Below, one piece after another: positions 57,013 to 64,000 of a stretch of DNA of 64,000 bases. The stretch is from Treponema sp. GTDB taxonomy: Bacteria; Spirochaetota; Spirochaetia; Treponematales; Treponemataceae. The DNA is taken from NCBI GenBank assembly GCA_016296575.1, contig JAEDJA010000010.1, positions 19,248 to 83,247 on the forward strand, given 5' to 3'. Position numbers and translations under genes: made by a program. The notes beneath the pieces were generated by a model. It ran no database searches. It worked only from the letters and a program-made list of their open reading frames with translations, and was not told the origin of the DNA. Positions within the stretch are counted from its first letter, which is position 1; every line of letters starts with the position of its first letter.

Positions 57013-57496
57013 ACCCCATATTTTTATTACGAAAAAACCAGGCTCTACGATAGACCTGGGGCAACAGATCTTAGGAAAGGCGTTTCAGGGCTTCTTACTG
57101 GCACAAAATAGGCTTGAACGAAATACATGGCCATGGCCGGAGAATACAAAGGAACTCCATGTTCTACGGCAGTGGCGAAGATGCCAGAAGCAGGGTGAAT
57201 ATTTAAATCAATTCTTATTGATTGGAGTACTTAAAGTAAATATTCTGCTTTTCCACCAAGGTCTTTAGCTTTTTGTTTTGCATAATCCAGCAATTGTTTT
57301 TTGATTTTCATATAATCCATACATATGAAATCTCCAATCCCAGAATTTCTGCAATTTTTCTATTGGCATATAACTTGTATGTCCAGGACAGTTATCCTGA
57401 GTTAAATTTACCACAATCTGCGTTCATCTGCGTTTTAATTATCCCACTAAAAAAGTTTTGTAAATATACTATCCTTTGTCTTACGAATGGCTTTTC
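57013..57496. other. Intergenic stretch with possible gene remnant
   Basis: No intact gene is seen. Read on the minus strand, 57240-57390 encodes two short coding-like pieces in different frames: RKIAEILGLEISYV, which looks like the end of a helix-turn-helix or regulator-type protein, and a 29-residue Lys-rich piece starting MDYMKIKKQLLDYAKQ. They might be what is left of a decayed gene. A small hairpin CCAGG/CCTGG lies at about 57039-57058. Confidence 0.3.
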
Positions 57497-58063
57497 TTAC
57501 ATCAATTTTTTTCCATCAGAGAAAGCCTGGCCCACTTTTTCGCCCAAAGTGTAATAGCCGTGATTTGATGAATCGTAGCAGATTGGATTTACCTTTTTGA
57601 TGTCGATGTTTCCCTTTTCATCAAGAACTGAATCATCGGCAACAACATTCACGATTTTCCCAATGTAATGATATTCTTCCTGAGATGCATCACCGTCAAT
57701 TCGAAGGAGTTCACATTCCAAACTTACAGGCAACTCATTGATTACAGGGGCATTCACAAAATCACTTTTTCGTGTAGTAAAACCAGCTTTTTTCATCTTG
57801 CGAGGCTCATTGTTGGCGCTCACAATTCCCACATAGTCGCAGGCGGTAACAGTATCGGCAGTTCCAAATGCCACCGTAAAGGCTTTAGTGCAATCAATAT
57901 TTTCGGTGGTGGCGTGTTTTGAAAGTGAAATGCAAATCTGATCACCCTCCACAATTCCACCCCAGGCAGCGTTCATAGCGTTGGCATTTCCATCCTTGTC
58001 GTAAGTGGCCAGAATCAGCACCGGCATAGGAAACATCATAGGTTTAGGTCCAAAGTTTTTCAT
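57497..58063 (-). CDS. Flavin reductase-like (FMN-binding) protein
   Basis: The 188-residue protein matches the flavin-reductase-like split-barrel family: MKNFGPKPMMFPMPVLILAT at the N terminus, NAMNAAWGGIVEGD (FMN contact region), ISLSKHATTENI, CDYVGIVSANNEPRKMKKAG and the GYYTLGEKVG tail. Members bind FMN and reduce flavins or act as small NADH oxidoreductases; the exact partner is unknown. A strong GGAGGA lies 6 bases before the ATG. It appears to be a single-gene unit. Confidence 0.9.
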   Translation of the reverse strand: MKNFGPKPMMFPMPVLILATYDKDGNANAMNAAWGGIVEGDQICISLSKHATTENIDCTKAFTVAFGTADTVTACDYVGIVSANNEPRKMKKAGFTTRKSDFVNAPVINELPVSLECELLRIDGDASQEEYHYIGKIVNVVADDSVLDEKGNIDIKKVNPICYDSSNHGYYTLGEKVGQAFSDGKKLM

Positions 58064-58244
58064 AAAAAATCCTCCAAAAATTTCTGACTAAAGTGTAATC
58101 TATTTCCAAAAATCTTTCGACTAACCTCCAAGCGTATATCCACCAAAATCCCCCAAAAATGGACCTAACATTTCCTTCAAAAAAAAATTGTTCAGATAAT
58201 CTCTGCATTAAAAAAACTGCTATTCTGCAAAGCAATTTTGTGTA

Positions 58245-58470
58245 TGAGTGCGGCAAAACCACCGCGGAGAGATTGTGCAGAGGGACATGCGAAGCGGCAG
58301 CGGAACTAGCGCGGAGGAATATTGCGGAGGAACTAGCAAGGCTGCGGTGGAAAAGCCGCGGAGTAATTGTGCGGTGGGACTTGGGAGGTGGCAGCTGACC
58401 CCCGCGGAGCTTCTGTGAAGGAGGCAATGGACTTTGCAAGGCGGTAGCCTTCGGGGAGTTTAATCCGCGG
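58245..58470. repeat. GC-rich degenerate repeat patch
   Basis: Within an AT-rich genome this patch is rich in CCGCGGAG and GCGGAGGAA units. CCGCGGAG plus a similar ATTGTGC...GGGAC tail occurs at 58262 and again 94 bases later at 58356. A minus-strand open frame crosses it but its product is low-complexity and begins inside the flavin reductase start region, so I do not call a gene. Confidence 0.55.
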
Positions 58471-58473
58471 GGG

Positions 58474-58843
58474 TTTACTAATTTTTTGGAAAATAGCTGC
58501 TTATGATTAGTAAAAATGCAGTAAATCACTAAATAAAACAGCTTCTTTTGTGTTTTTACTAATCCCAACGAGAAAATCAATCAAAAATTAGTAAAAATTT
58601 TCAAAAAAAAGATTAATCCATCAGTTTGTAATGAATTATTACTAATCAAAAGGCAAAAACTCCCCAAAAATTAGTAAAACCCGCGGATATTACAGAAAAA
58701 AACCACTCACCCCGCGTAATTTTACTTATCCAGCACAAAAACTCCCCCAGAATTAGTAAAACCCGCGGAAATTACCGAAAAAAAACACTCACATCACGCA
58801 ATTTTACTAATCCAGCGCAAAATCCGCCCCCAAAATTAGTAAA
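58474..58843. repeat. Palindrome array, right side of nuclease-like gene (5 units)
   Basis: Five 41-bp units (one is 40) start at 58474, 58555, 58638, 58721 and 58803, a period of 81-83 bp. Each is TTTACTAAT, about 23 bases, ATTAGTAAA, so each can form a hairpin with 9-bp arms. One arm has a base change (TTTACTTAT at 58721) and one starts ATTACTAAT. Inner bases often form a second short stem (GCG/CGC in unit 5, GG/CC in unit 3). Between units lie CCCGCGG and A-rich stretches. The array lies just downstream of the nuclease-like gene's stop. Confidence 0.85.
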
Positions 58844-58885
58844 TCACTTAATTTATTCCATGAAAATCACCAAAAATCAGCATAA

Positions 58886-59740
58886 TTAAACAAGCCATCG
58901 TTTTGCAAGGCGTTCCACGGACTTTGTATTCAATGGAAGTACGGCTGTTTCCATGGTAAAAATCAGTCTATCTCCAGGAATAATGCCATTCCTTTCGTAA
59001 ATGCAAATCTTTTCGACGCAATTTGCAGCATATTCAGCATTATCCATCAGTCCAAAATGTTCCCAGATAAACTCCTGCCGTGTACGAAGATTCAGGCACA
59101 AAAAATCCGGGTGAAACTCCTTATGAATGCCAGGACCTACCGTAACCTGGAGGGGAAACTCGTAGCGGTAAGGGATGCCAAGCCTCGTAAGTGTGTCGGC
59201 AATCAAGATTTCAGATTTTGAGCGAACCTGTTCACCAAGGGCAGTAAAATATTGCGTACCGTCGGCAAATGGCCCTTTTTGATAAGGATGATTTTTCCAC
59301 CTAAGAACATAGTCACTATTTGGCAGGGAAACTGGACATATGAGATTTCGCTTTAGTGTCGGCATCTTTTTGTGAACAGCAGCAGGAACAGGAATTTTAT
59401 TTTTCAGATGACGGGTCGCCCTGGTAAGCACTTTTACATGATACTTAAGTGATTTTACGAGTGCCGCATTATATTCTTTTTGTGCCAGCTGCTCTGCCAG
59501 TTTGAAGTTGTTCTTTGGAATGTAAATCCCGTTTTTATTGCCCGTGCCTTTGCCCATAACCTGAAAATATTGGGCAGAATTGTGACTTTTTGCCGCACGA
59601 AGTCTTCCTTCAGGACTGTACCGAAGCTGTCTTTGTTTTTTGTTGATTAAGTTTTGAAAAGCCGCAATATGATGATTTAATTCTGCTATGATTTTGGAAA
59701 AATCTGCCTCTACAGGTGAAAGTTCTTCAATTTGATCCAT
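58886..59740 (-). CDS. PD-(D/E)XK nuclease-like protein of unknown role
   Basis: The 284-residue protein starts at the ATG at 59740, with GGAGAG 8 bases upstream; an in-frame TTG further up is inside that Shine-Dalgarno stretch. The N-terminal half is helical and basic (RLRAAKSHNSAQYFQV, NGIYIPKNNFKLAEQLAQKE). The C-terminal half (about 165-275) reads like a PD-(D/E)XK nuclease core: Glu177 in VRSKSEILIADTL, Asp212 in HKEFHPDF, Glu227 in FIWEHFG, though the usual Lys is replaced by His or lost. I recall similar uncharacterised proteins in clostridia and related gut bacteria, so transfer is possible. It is bracketed on both sides by one palindrome family, which suggests it acts on or is carried with these repeats. 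Confidence 0.7.
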   Translation of the reverse strand: MDQIEELSPVEADFSKIIAELNHHIAAFQNLINKKQRQLRYSPEGRLRAAKSHNSAQYFQVMGKGTGNKNGIYIPKNNFKLAEQLAQKEYNAALVKSLKYHVKVLTRATRHLKNKIPVPAAVHKKMPTLKRNLICPVSLPNSDYVLRWKNHPYQKGPFADGTQYFTALGEQVRSKSEILIADTLTRLGIPYRYEFPLQVTVGPGIHKEFHPDFLCLNLRTRQEFIWEHFGLMDNAEYAANCVEKICIYERNGIIPGDRLIFTMETAVLPLNTKSVERLAKRWLV

Positions 59741-59834
59741 TTTAATTCTCTCCAACTAATAAAAATGCCTTTATATAGATAAAATATGTTTTGAAAAGAG
59801 ATTTTCGGCAAACTAAAAGCCATTTTTTTGTTTT

Positions 59835-60041
59835 TTTACTAATTTTTTTGTGAATTTTGGCAAATGATTAGTAAAAACCCAAAGAAATGCATCATTTTTG
59901 AGCAAAACTAAAAGGAGTTTACTAATCTGGGGCGAAAATTGCGCCAAAAATTAGTAAAAATGATGCAAAGAGCACCAAAACAAACAAAATTACTTAGAAA
60001 TTTACTAATCAAAAGAGGAAATCCCTCCAAAAATTAGTAAA
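59835..60041. repeat. Palindrome array, left side of nuclease-like gene (3 units)
   Basis: Three 41-bp units start at 59835, 59918 and 60001, a period of exactly 83 bp, with the same TTTACTAAT and ATTAGTAAA arms as the array at 58474-58843. Inner stems are GGCG/CGCC in the second and GAGG/CCTC in the third. The array lies about 95 bases upstream of the nuclease-like gene's start. Confidence 0.85.
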
Positions 60042-60095
60042 ACTTAGAAAAACAACACCACAGCCCCCCCCTTTTTTCACCATACCCCCTTAAGA

Positions 60096-60124
60096 ATGAC
60101 ATTCCCTGTGCAATTCACTATAAT
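60096..60124 (+). promoter_or_regulatory. valS promoter
   Basis: ATGACA (60096-60101), a 17-base spacer and a perfect TATAAT (60119-60124) form a strong promoter. It would give valS an unusually long leader of about 300 bases. Confidence 0.75.
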
Positions 60125-60140
60125 AGAAAGAACCTAGTAG

Positions 60141-60257
60141 AGTTTGCACCACCGCGTTGCGCTGCTGCAAACTTACATATACTGCACTTTCCTTTTGAAA
60201 GTGCGGAAAATAAATCATTCGTAAAGTTGAAACTTTACTCAAGCTTTATTTTTGGAG
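60141..60257 (+). repeat. valS leader module, copy 1
   Basis: A 117-bp unit with three hairpins in a row: AGTTTGCA/TGCAAACT (around CACCGCGTTGCGC), GCACTTTC-CTTTT-GAAAGTGC, and GTAAAGT-TGAA-ACTTTAC, ending in TTTTTGGAG. No start codon follows this copy at a suitable distance. Confidence 0.8.
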
Positions 60258-60304
60258 AAATAACGAAAGCTCGTGCTAAAATGGCGCACTCACTTTCGTT
60301 TATA

Positions 60305-60421
60305 AGTTTGCATCACCGCGTTGCGCTGCTGCAAACTTACATATACTGCACTTTCAAAAGGAAAGTGCGGAAAATAAATCATTCGTAAAGTTGAAACTTT
60401 ACTCACGCTTTATTTTTGGAG
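60305..60421 (+). repeat. valS leader module, copy 2
   Basis: The same 117-bp unit, 164 bp downstream of copy 1 and about 94% identical. The loop of the middle hairpin is reversed (AAAAG in place of CTTTT). Its terminal GGAG is part of the true valS ribosome-binding site. Confidence 0.8.
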
Positions 60422-60427
60422 GAGAAA

Positions 60428-63166
60428 ATGAAAGCAATTGAAATGGAAAAGGCTTACGATCCTAAAACTTTTGAAGATCGTATTTATGGTGAATGGGAAA
60501 GCAAAGGCTACTTTAAGCCTGCAAGTGATGAAGCATCTCCGGTACATGCAAAATATGCATGCCAGTGTGAATCATGTAAAAAATCAGACACCTACGCCGT
60601 CGTCATTCCTCCTCCAAATGTTACCGGCGTTCTCCACATGGGACACGGTCTCAACAACACTCTTCAGGATATCGTAGTTCGCTACCACCGTATGCGTGGC
60701 GACAACACTCTCTGGGTAACTGGTACTGACCACGCAGGTATTGCAACTCAGAACGTTGTTGAAAGAAAGCTTAAAGCAGAAGGTAAAACTCGTAACGACC
60801 TTGGCCGCGAGAAATTCCTGGAACGCACTTGGCAGGTTAAAGAAGAACACCACAACATCATCGTAAAACAGCAGAAAAAACTTGGTAACTCAACAGACTG
60901 GGACCGTGAACGCTTCACTTACGACGAAGGTCTTTCAGGTGCTGTTCGCGAAGTTTTCGTAACTCTTTATGAACGGGGCCTTATGTACAAAGGTAAGCGC
61001 CTTGTAAACTGGTGTCCTCGCTGTGGAACTGCTCTTGCTGATGATGAAGTTGATCACGAAGATACACAGGGTGCAATGTATCATCTTTACTACGAATATG
61101 CAGACGGAAGCGGAAAAATTGAAGTTGCTACAACTCGTCCTGAAACTTTCTTTGGTGATACAGCCGTTGCCGTAAATCCAAAAGATGAACGCTATAAGGC
61201 AATCGTTGGAAAAATGCTGAAGCTTCCTCTCACAGGAAAAGAAATTCCAATCATCGCTGATGATTATGTTGATATGGAATTCGGAACTGGTATGGTAAAA
61301 ATCACTCCAGCTCACGACCCTAACGACTGGGAAGTTGGTAAGCGCCACAATCTTGAAGTAATCAATCTTCTTACTCCAGACGGACGCATGAACGAAAATG
61401 TTCCAGAAAAATACCGCGGACTTAAACCAGAAGCTGCCCGTAAACTTGTAATCGAAGATCTTACAGAAGCAGGCCTTTTCAAAGAAGAAGAAAAAATGGT
61501 TCACTCAGTTGGTAAATGTTACCGCTGTAAGACTGTTGTAGAACCTTACCTTTCTGACCAGTGGTTCGTAAAAATGAAGCCAATGGCCGACAAAGCCCTT
61601 GCAGCATGGAAAGCAGGCGAAATCCAGTTCTTCCCACAGAAATGGGAAAATACTTACGAACAGTGGCTGGTAAATATCCGCGACTGGTGTGTAAGCCGTC
61701 AGATCTGGTGGGGTCACCGTATTCCTGCCTGGTACTGTGAATGTGGTGAAACAATCGTTAGCCGTACAGATCCAACCTGCTGTCCAAAATGTGGAGCCGG
61801 TGCCGAAAAGCTCAAGCAGGATCCAGATGTACTTGATACTTGGTTCAGTTCATGGTTGTGGCCATTCTCAACACTTGGTTGGCCTGAAAAAACTGCTGAC
61901 CTTGAAAAATTCTACCCAACTACAGCACTGGTAACTGCATACGACATCATCTTCTTCTGGGTTGCCCGCATGATTATGGCTGGTCTTGAATTTACAGGAA
62001 AAGCTCCATTCCACGATATTTACATTCACGGACTTGTTCGCGATAAGCAGGGCCGCAAAATGTCTAAGTCTCTTGGAAACGGAATTGACCCGCTTGAAAT
62101 TATTGATATGTACGGGTCAGATGCCCTTAAGTTCACACTTGCATTTATGTGTGCTCAGGGACAGGATATTCTTGTTGATAAAGACAGCTTCAAACTTGGT
62201 TCACGCTTCTGTAACAAAGTATGGAACGCCTCACGCTATCTTCTTGGTAATCTTGAAGGCCGTAATCTTGTTGCAGTTAAAGATTCTGATCTTACTGAAC
62301 TTGACCGCTGGATTTATGCCCGCTTGAATTACGCTGCAAAAACTGCCCGTGAAGCTTTGGAATCTTACCGTTATAATGACGCTGCCAGTGCAATGATGGA
62401 ATTCTTCTGGAATGAATTCTGTGACTGGTACGTTGAAGCTACAAAAATCAACTTCAAGAACGGTGATGATGCAGAAAAAGATCGCCAGGCAACAGTTTTG
62501 ATGGATATTCTTGAAGAATCATTAAGACTTCTTCATCCATATATTCCATTTGTTACTGAAGAAATCTACCAGAAGCTTCCATTGGCTGATTTGGTTGCAA
62601 CTCGCAGTGCTGATAACAAGATTATTACAAACAGCACATACAACGGAATGTTGATGAACGCTCCTTATCCAGAATTCTCTGCTGCCCGCGAAAATGCAGA
62701 AGTTGAAGCTCGTTTTGAAGTTCTCAAGGATTTGATTGGTAAGGTTCGTGCTTCTAAAGTTGACTGCGGTATTGATCCTGCTATTAAAATCAACATTGCT
62801 ATTAAGATTGAAAAAGGAAGTGCAGCTGAAGTTGCCCGAGAAAAAGTTGAAATGATTCAGCTTCTTGGTGGTGTTGCAAAAATCGAATTTGTTGATGAAA
62901 AACCAGCTTCTTCAATCGGTACTGTAGGTAAAGGATTTGAAGCTTTCGTTATTCTTGATGAAAACATCAACAAAGAACAGCTTCTTACCCGCTTTGAAAA
63001 GGCAATTGCTCAGGAAACTGAATGGGCACGCCGCAGTGAAAACAAACTCAACGGTAACTTTGCTCAGCATGCTCCAGCAGAACTTGTTGAAAAAGAAAAG
63101 GAAATCTTAGCAGAAGCTAAACGCAAGATTGAAAAGCTTCAGTCATACGTAAGCGAATTAAAATAG
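60428..63166 (+). CDS. valS: Valyl-tRNA synthetase
   Basis: The 912-residue enzyme joins valine to tRNA-Val. ATG at 60428 is chosen because GGAGGAG lies 4 bases before it. Class I motifs are present: the HIGH-type PPPNVTGVLHMGHGLNNT near residue 63 and KMSKSLGNGIDPLEI near 545. WVTGTDHAGIATQNVVE is typical of ValRS, and the editing domain (about 200-350) includes VATTRPETFFGDTAV. Zinc-type cysteine sets occur (CPRCGTALADDE, CECGET...CCPKCG). The C terminus (about 840-912) is the coiled-coil tRNA-binding arm. The long leader with duplicated hairpins suggests post-transcriptional control. Confidence 0.97.
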   Translation: MKAIEMEKAYDPKTFEDRIYGEWESKGYFKPASDEASPVHAKYACQCESCKKSDTYAVVIPPPNVTGVLHMGHGLNNTLQDIVVRYHRMRGDNTLWVTGTDHAGIATQNVVERKLKAEGKTRNDLGREKFLERTWQVKEEHHNIIVKQQKKLGNSTDWDRERFTYDEGLSGAVREVFVTLYERGLMYKGKRLVNWCPRCGTALADDEVDHEDTQGAMYHLYYEYADGSGKIEVATTRPETFFGDTAVAVNPKDERYKAIVGKMLKLPLTGKEIPIIADDYVDMEFGTGMVKITPAHDPNDWEVGKRHNLEVINLLTPDGRMNENVPEKYRGLKPEAARKLVIEDLTEAGLFKEEEKMVHSVGKCYRCKTVVEPYLSDQWFVKMKPMADKALAAWKAGEIQFFPQKWENTYEQWLVNIRDWCVSRQIWWGHRIPAWYCECGETIVSRTDPTCCPKCGAGAEKLKQDPDVLDTWFSSWLWPFSTLGWPEKTADLEKFYPTTALVTAYDIIFFWVARMIMAGLEFTGKAPFHDIYIHGLVRDKQGRKMSKSLGNGIDPLEIIDMYGSDALKFTLAFMCAQGQDILVDKDSFKLGSRFCNKVWNASRYLLGNLEGRNLVAVKDSDLTELDRWIYARLNYAAKTAREALESYRYNDAASAMMEFFWNEFCDWYVEATKINFKNGDDAEKDRQATVLMDILEESLRLLHPYIPFVTEEIYQKLPLADLVATRSADNKIITNSTYNGMLMNAPYPEFSAARENAEVEARFEVLKDLIGKVRASKVDCGIDPAIKINIAIKIEKGSAAEVAREKVEMIQLLGGVAKIEFVDEKPASSIGTVGKGFEAFVILDENINKEQLLTRFEKAIAQETEWARRSENKLNGNFAQHAPAELVEKEKEILAEAKRKIEKLQSYVSELK

Positions 63167-63202
63167 ATTTATCGAAAAGGTAAAAGATTTTCAGTATTTC
63201 TA

Positions 63203-63247
63203 CTAAACAGCAGCCATTGCCATGATACGACTTTGGTTGCTGTTTAG
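63203..63247. terminator. Hairpin between convergent valS and beta-barrel gene, probable bidirectional terminator
   Basis: CTAAACAGCA (63203-63212) pairs with TGCTGTTTAG (63238-63247), with a further CCA/TGG pair inside. It lies between two genes that end toward each other; there is no clear T tail on either strand. Confidence 0.55.
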
Positions 63248-63256
63248 AAAAATCAC

Positions 63257-63871
63257 TTAGAACTTAAAAGTAACCCCAATGCTGGTGATTACTGGGAAAC
63301 CGATTTCAGCGTTAACACCAAAGCCTTTGTTGAAATACCATGTGGCACCAGCAAATTCATTGAAATAAAAACCTGTTCCAAAGTTAATAGAACTTTCTTC
63401 ATTTCCATTTTTTTGTGATTTTACGACTCGTTCGCTGGAGAAAGAAATACCAGCTTTTGTTCCGGCATACAGATCCAGCTGTTTTGGTGGAAACATAAAG
63501 TGATATTTTACAACACCGTATGTATCAAAGACATTGTAAACAGTTTTAATAGTACCCCAGTCGTAGTTGTTTTTTAATCCGTTGTTATTCCAGGAAAATC
63601 CACCACCAAAAGTAAATGGACATGGTCCGATTTTTACAGGAGTTTCAAGGGAAAAATCAACGATAGGAAGGTTCCATGAATCAGAAGAAAATCCGCTTTC
63701 AAAATGTGTGTAAGAAATGGAAGTTCCAAGATTCAAAATGATATCACCTTCTTTAAGACCCGCACCGTAATTACACCAGCATTCAGACCAGTCAAAGTCT
63801 TTTGCAAATGCAGTTGAAGAAATTAAAAGTGATGCTACAGCAACAATCAGAGATTTGAAAATTTTTTTCAT
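63257..63871 (-). CDS. Small outer-membrane beta-barrel-like protein
   Basis: The 204-residue protein starts at 63871, with GAGGA 7 bases upstream and a cleavable signal peptide (MKKIFKSLIVAVASLLISSTAFA). The mature part alternates aromatic and polar residues as in beta-barrels (LNLGTSISYTHFESGF, FTFGGGFSWNN, LDLYAGTKAGISFSS, FNEFAGATWYFNKGFG) and ends in Phe (SIGVTFKF), the C-terminal signal recognised by the barrel assembly machinery. Two Cys near the mature N terminus (SECWCNYG) are unusual. It is probably an outer-membrane protein or small channel; the substrate is unknown. Confidence 0.75.
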   Translation of the reverse strand: MKKIFKSLIVAVASLLISSTAFAKDFDWSECWCNYGAGLKEGDIILNLGTSISYTHFESGFSSDSWNLPIVDFSLETPVKIGPCPFTFGGGFSWNNNGLKNNYDWGTIKTVYNVFDTYGVVKYHFMFPPKQLDLYAGTKAGISFSSERVVKSQKNGNEESSINFGTGFYFNEFAGATWYFNKGFGVNAEIGFPVITSIGVTFKF

Positions 63872-64000
63872 ATTAAATCCTCTCATTAAGAATATTAATA
63901 CAGTTTAAAGAAATTTCTTTGTGAGGGCAAGATTGTGGGTGTGGCTCCGTATTGAATCACGTAAAAATCTAACCCAAAGAGATTCGGTTAATCATGTAAA

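Noticed and set aside
57273..57554. Plus-strand 93-codon open frame
   Set aside because: No ribosome-binding site, it runs into the flavin reductase gene on the other strand, and the minus strand here looks more coding-like.
58044..58580. Minus-strand 178-codon open frame
   Set aside because: It overlaps the flavin reductase start, runs through the GC-rich repeat, and gives a low-complexity product without a plausible start site.
58474..60041. CRISPR array, suggested by regular spacing
   Set aside because: The repeated part is a pair of inverted 9-mers with a variable middle; the middles are similar in composition and form stems, units flank a gene on both sides, and no Cas gene is present. 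A TIGR-type guide array was also considered, but the neighbouring protein shows no Nop-like domain that I can see.
60130..60420. T-box riboswitch before valS
   Set aside because: CACCACCGCG looks a little like the T-box consensus, but the full AGGGTGGNACCGCG block and the terminator/antiterminator pair are not there.
1..64000. tRNA, rRNA, insertion sequences or prophage genes
   Set aside because: I saw no tRNA-like cloverleaf, rRNA sequence, transposase or phage structural gene in the window.

Overview
The window looks like the replication-origin region of a low-GC spirochaete, most likely a Treponema from a plant-fibre-rich habitat such as the rumen or gut. Three things point there: the order rpmH-DciA-recF-dnaN-dnaA-gyrB-gyrA with a DUF721/DciA gene next to recF, the many lipoproteins with loose spirochaetal lipoboxes, and a fused cyclophilin-FKBP immunophilin of a type reported from Treponema denticola. 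Family names are from memory and reading; no database was searched.

Layout. 1-4093 (minus strand): the start of a lipoprotein glycoside hydrolase (GH43-like), a surface lipoprotein, two peptidyl-prolyl isomerase genes and an exported protein of unknown function. 4133-11924 (minus): jag/khpB, yidC, yidD, rnpA, rpmH, dciA-like, recF, dnaN and dnaA, that is protein export, RNA processing and replication initiation. 12006-16448 (plus): gyrB and gyrA, so gene direction flips between dnaA and gyrB. 16449-19113: a 2.66 kb gene-free region with eight perfect and one near-perfect parS sites, a 20-bp inverted repeat carrying DnaA-box-like sequence, mosaic palindromic repeats and a candidate small RNA. 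This is probably the chromosome centromere and may be part of the origin.

19114-22745 (minus): pyrF, a TraB-family membrane protein and a TPR lipoprotein. 22812-24665 (plus): a membrane-anchored protein of unknown function. 24698-29745: a xylan-use cluster with a lipoprotein GH10 xylanase, a cytoplasmic GH10 xylanase, a BioY-like transporter and a cytoplasmic carbohydrate acetylesterase. The promoter of the two-xylanase operon and that of the GH43 gene at the left edge share a 31-bp block (27 of 31 identical) containing a near-palindrome of LacI-operator type, so they probably form one regulon.

30016-56958 (plus): two tandem paralogous giant lipoprotein genes of about 4,500 codons each, built from about 20 Ig-like repeats, EF-hand-like loops and a conserved C-terminal module. 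Together they take up 42% of the window. 57497-63871: a flavin-reductase-like gene; a PD-(D/E)XK-nuclease-like gene bracketed on both sides by eight 41-bp palindromic units at an 82-83 bp period; valS behind a duplicated, highly structured leader; and a small outer-membrane beta-barrel-like protein.

The strongest candidates for undescribed biology are the nuclease-like gene with its palindrome arrays, the giant tandem lipoproteins, the parS-rich mosaic region and the valS leader. Several genes (dnaA, bioY, the 617-residue gene and perhaps GH43) have a -10-like hexamer only 6-8 bases before the start codon and no visible Shine-Dalgarno sequence, which suggests leaderless transcripts.
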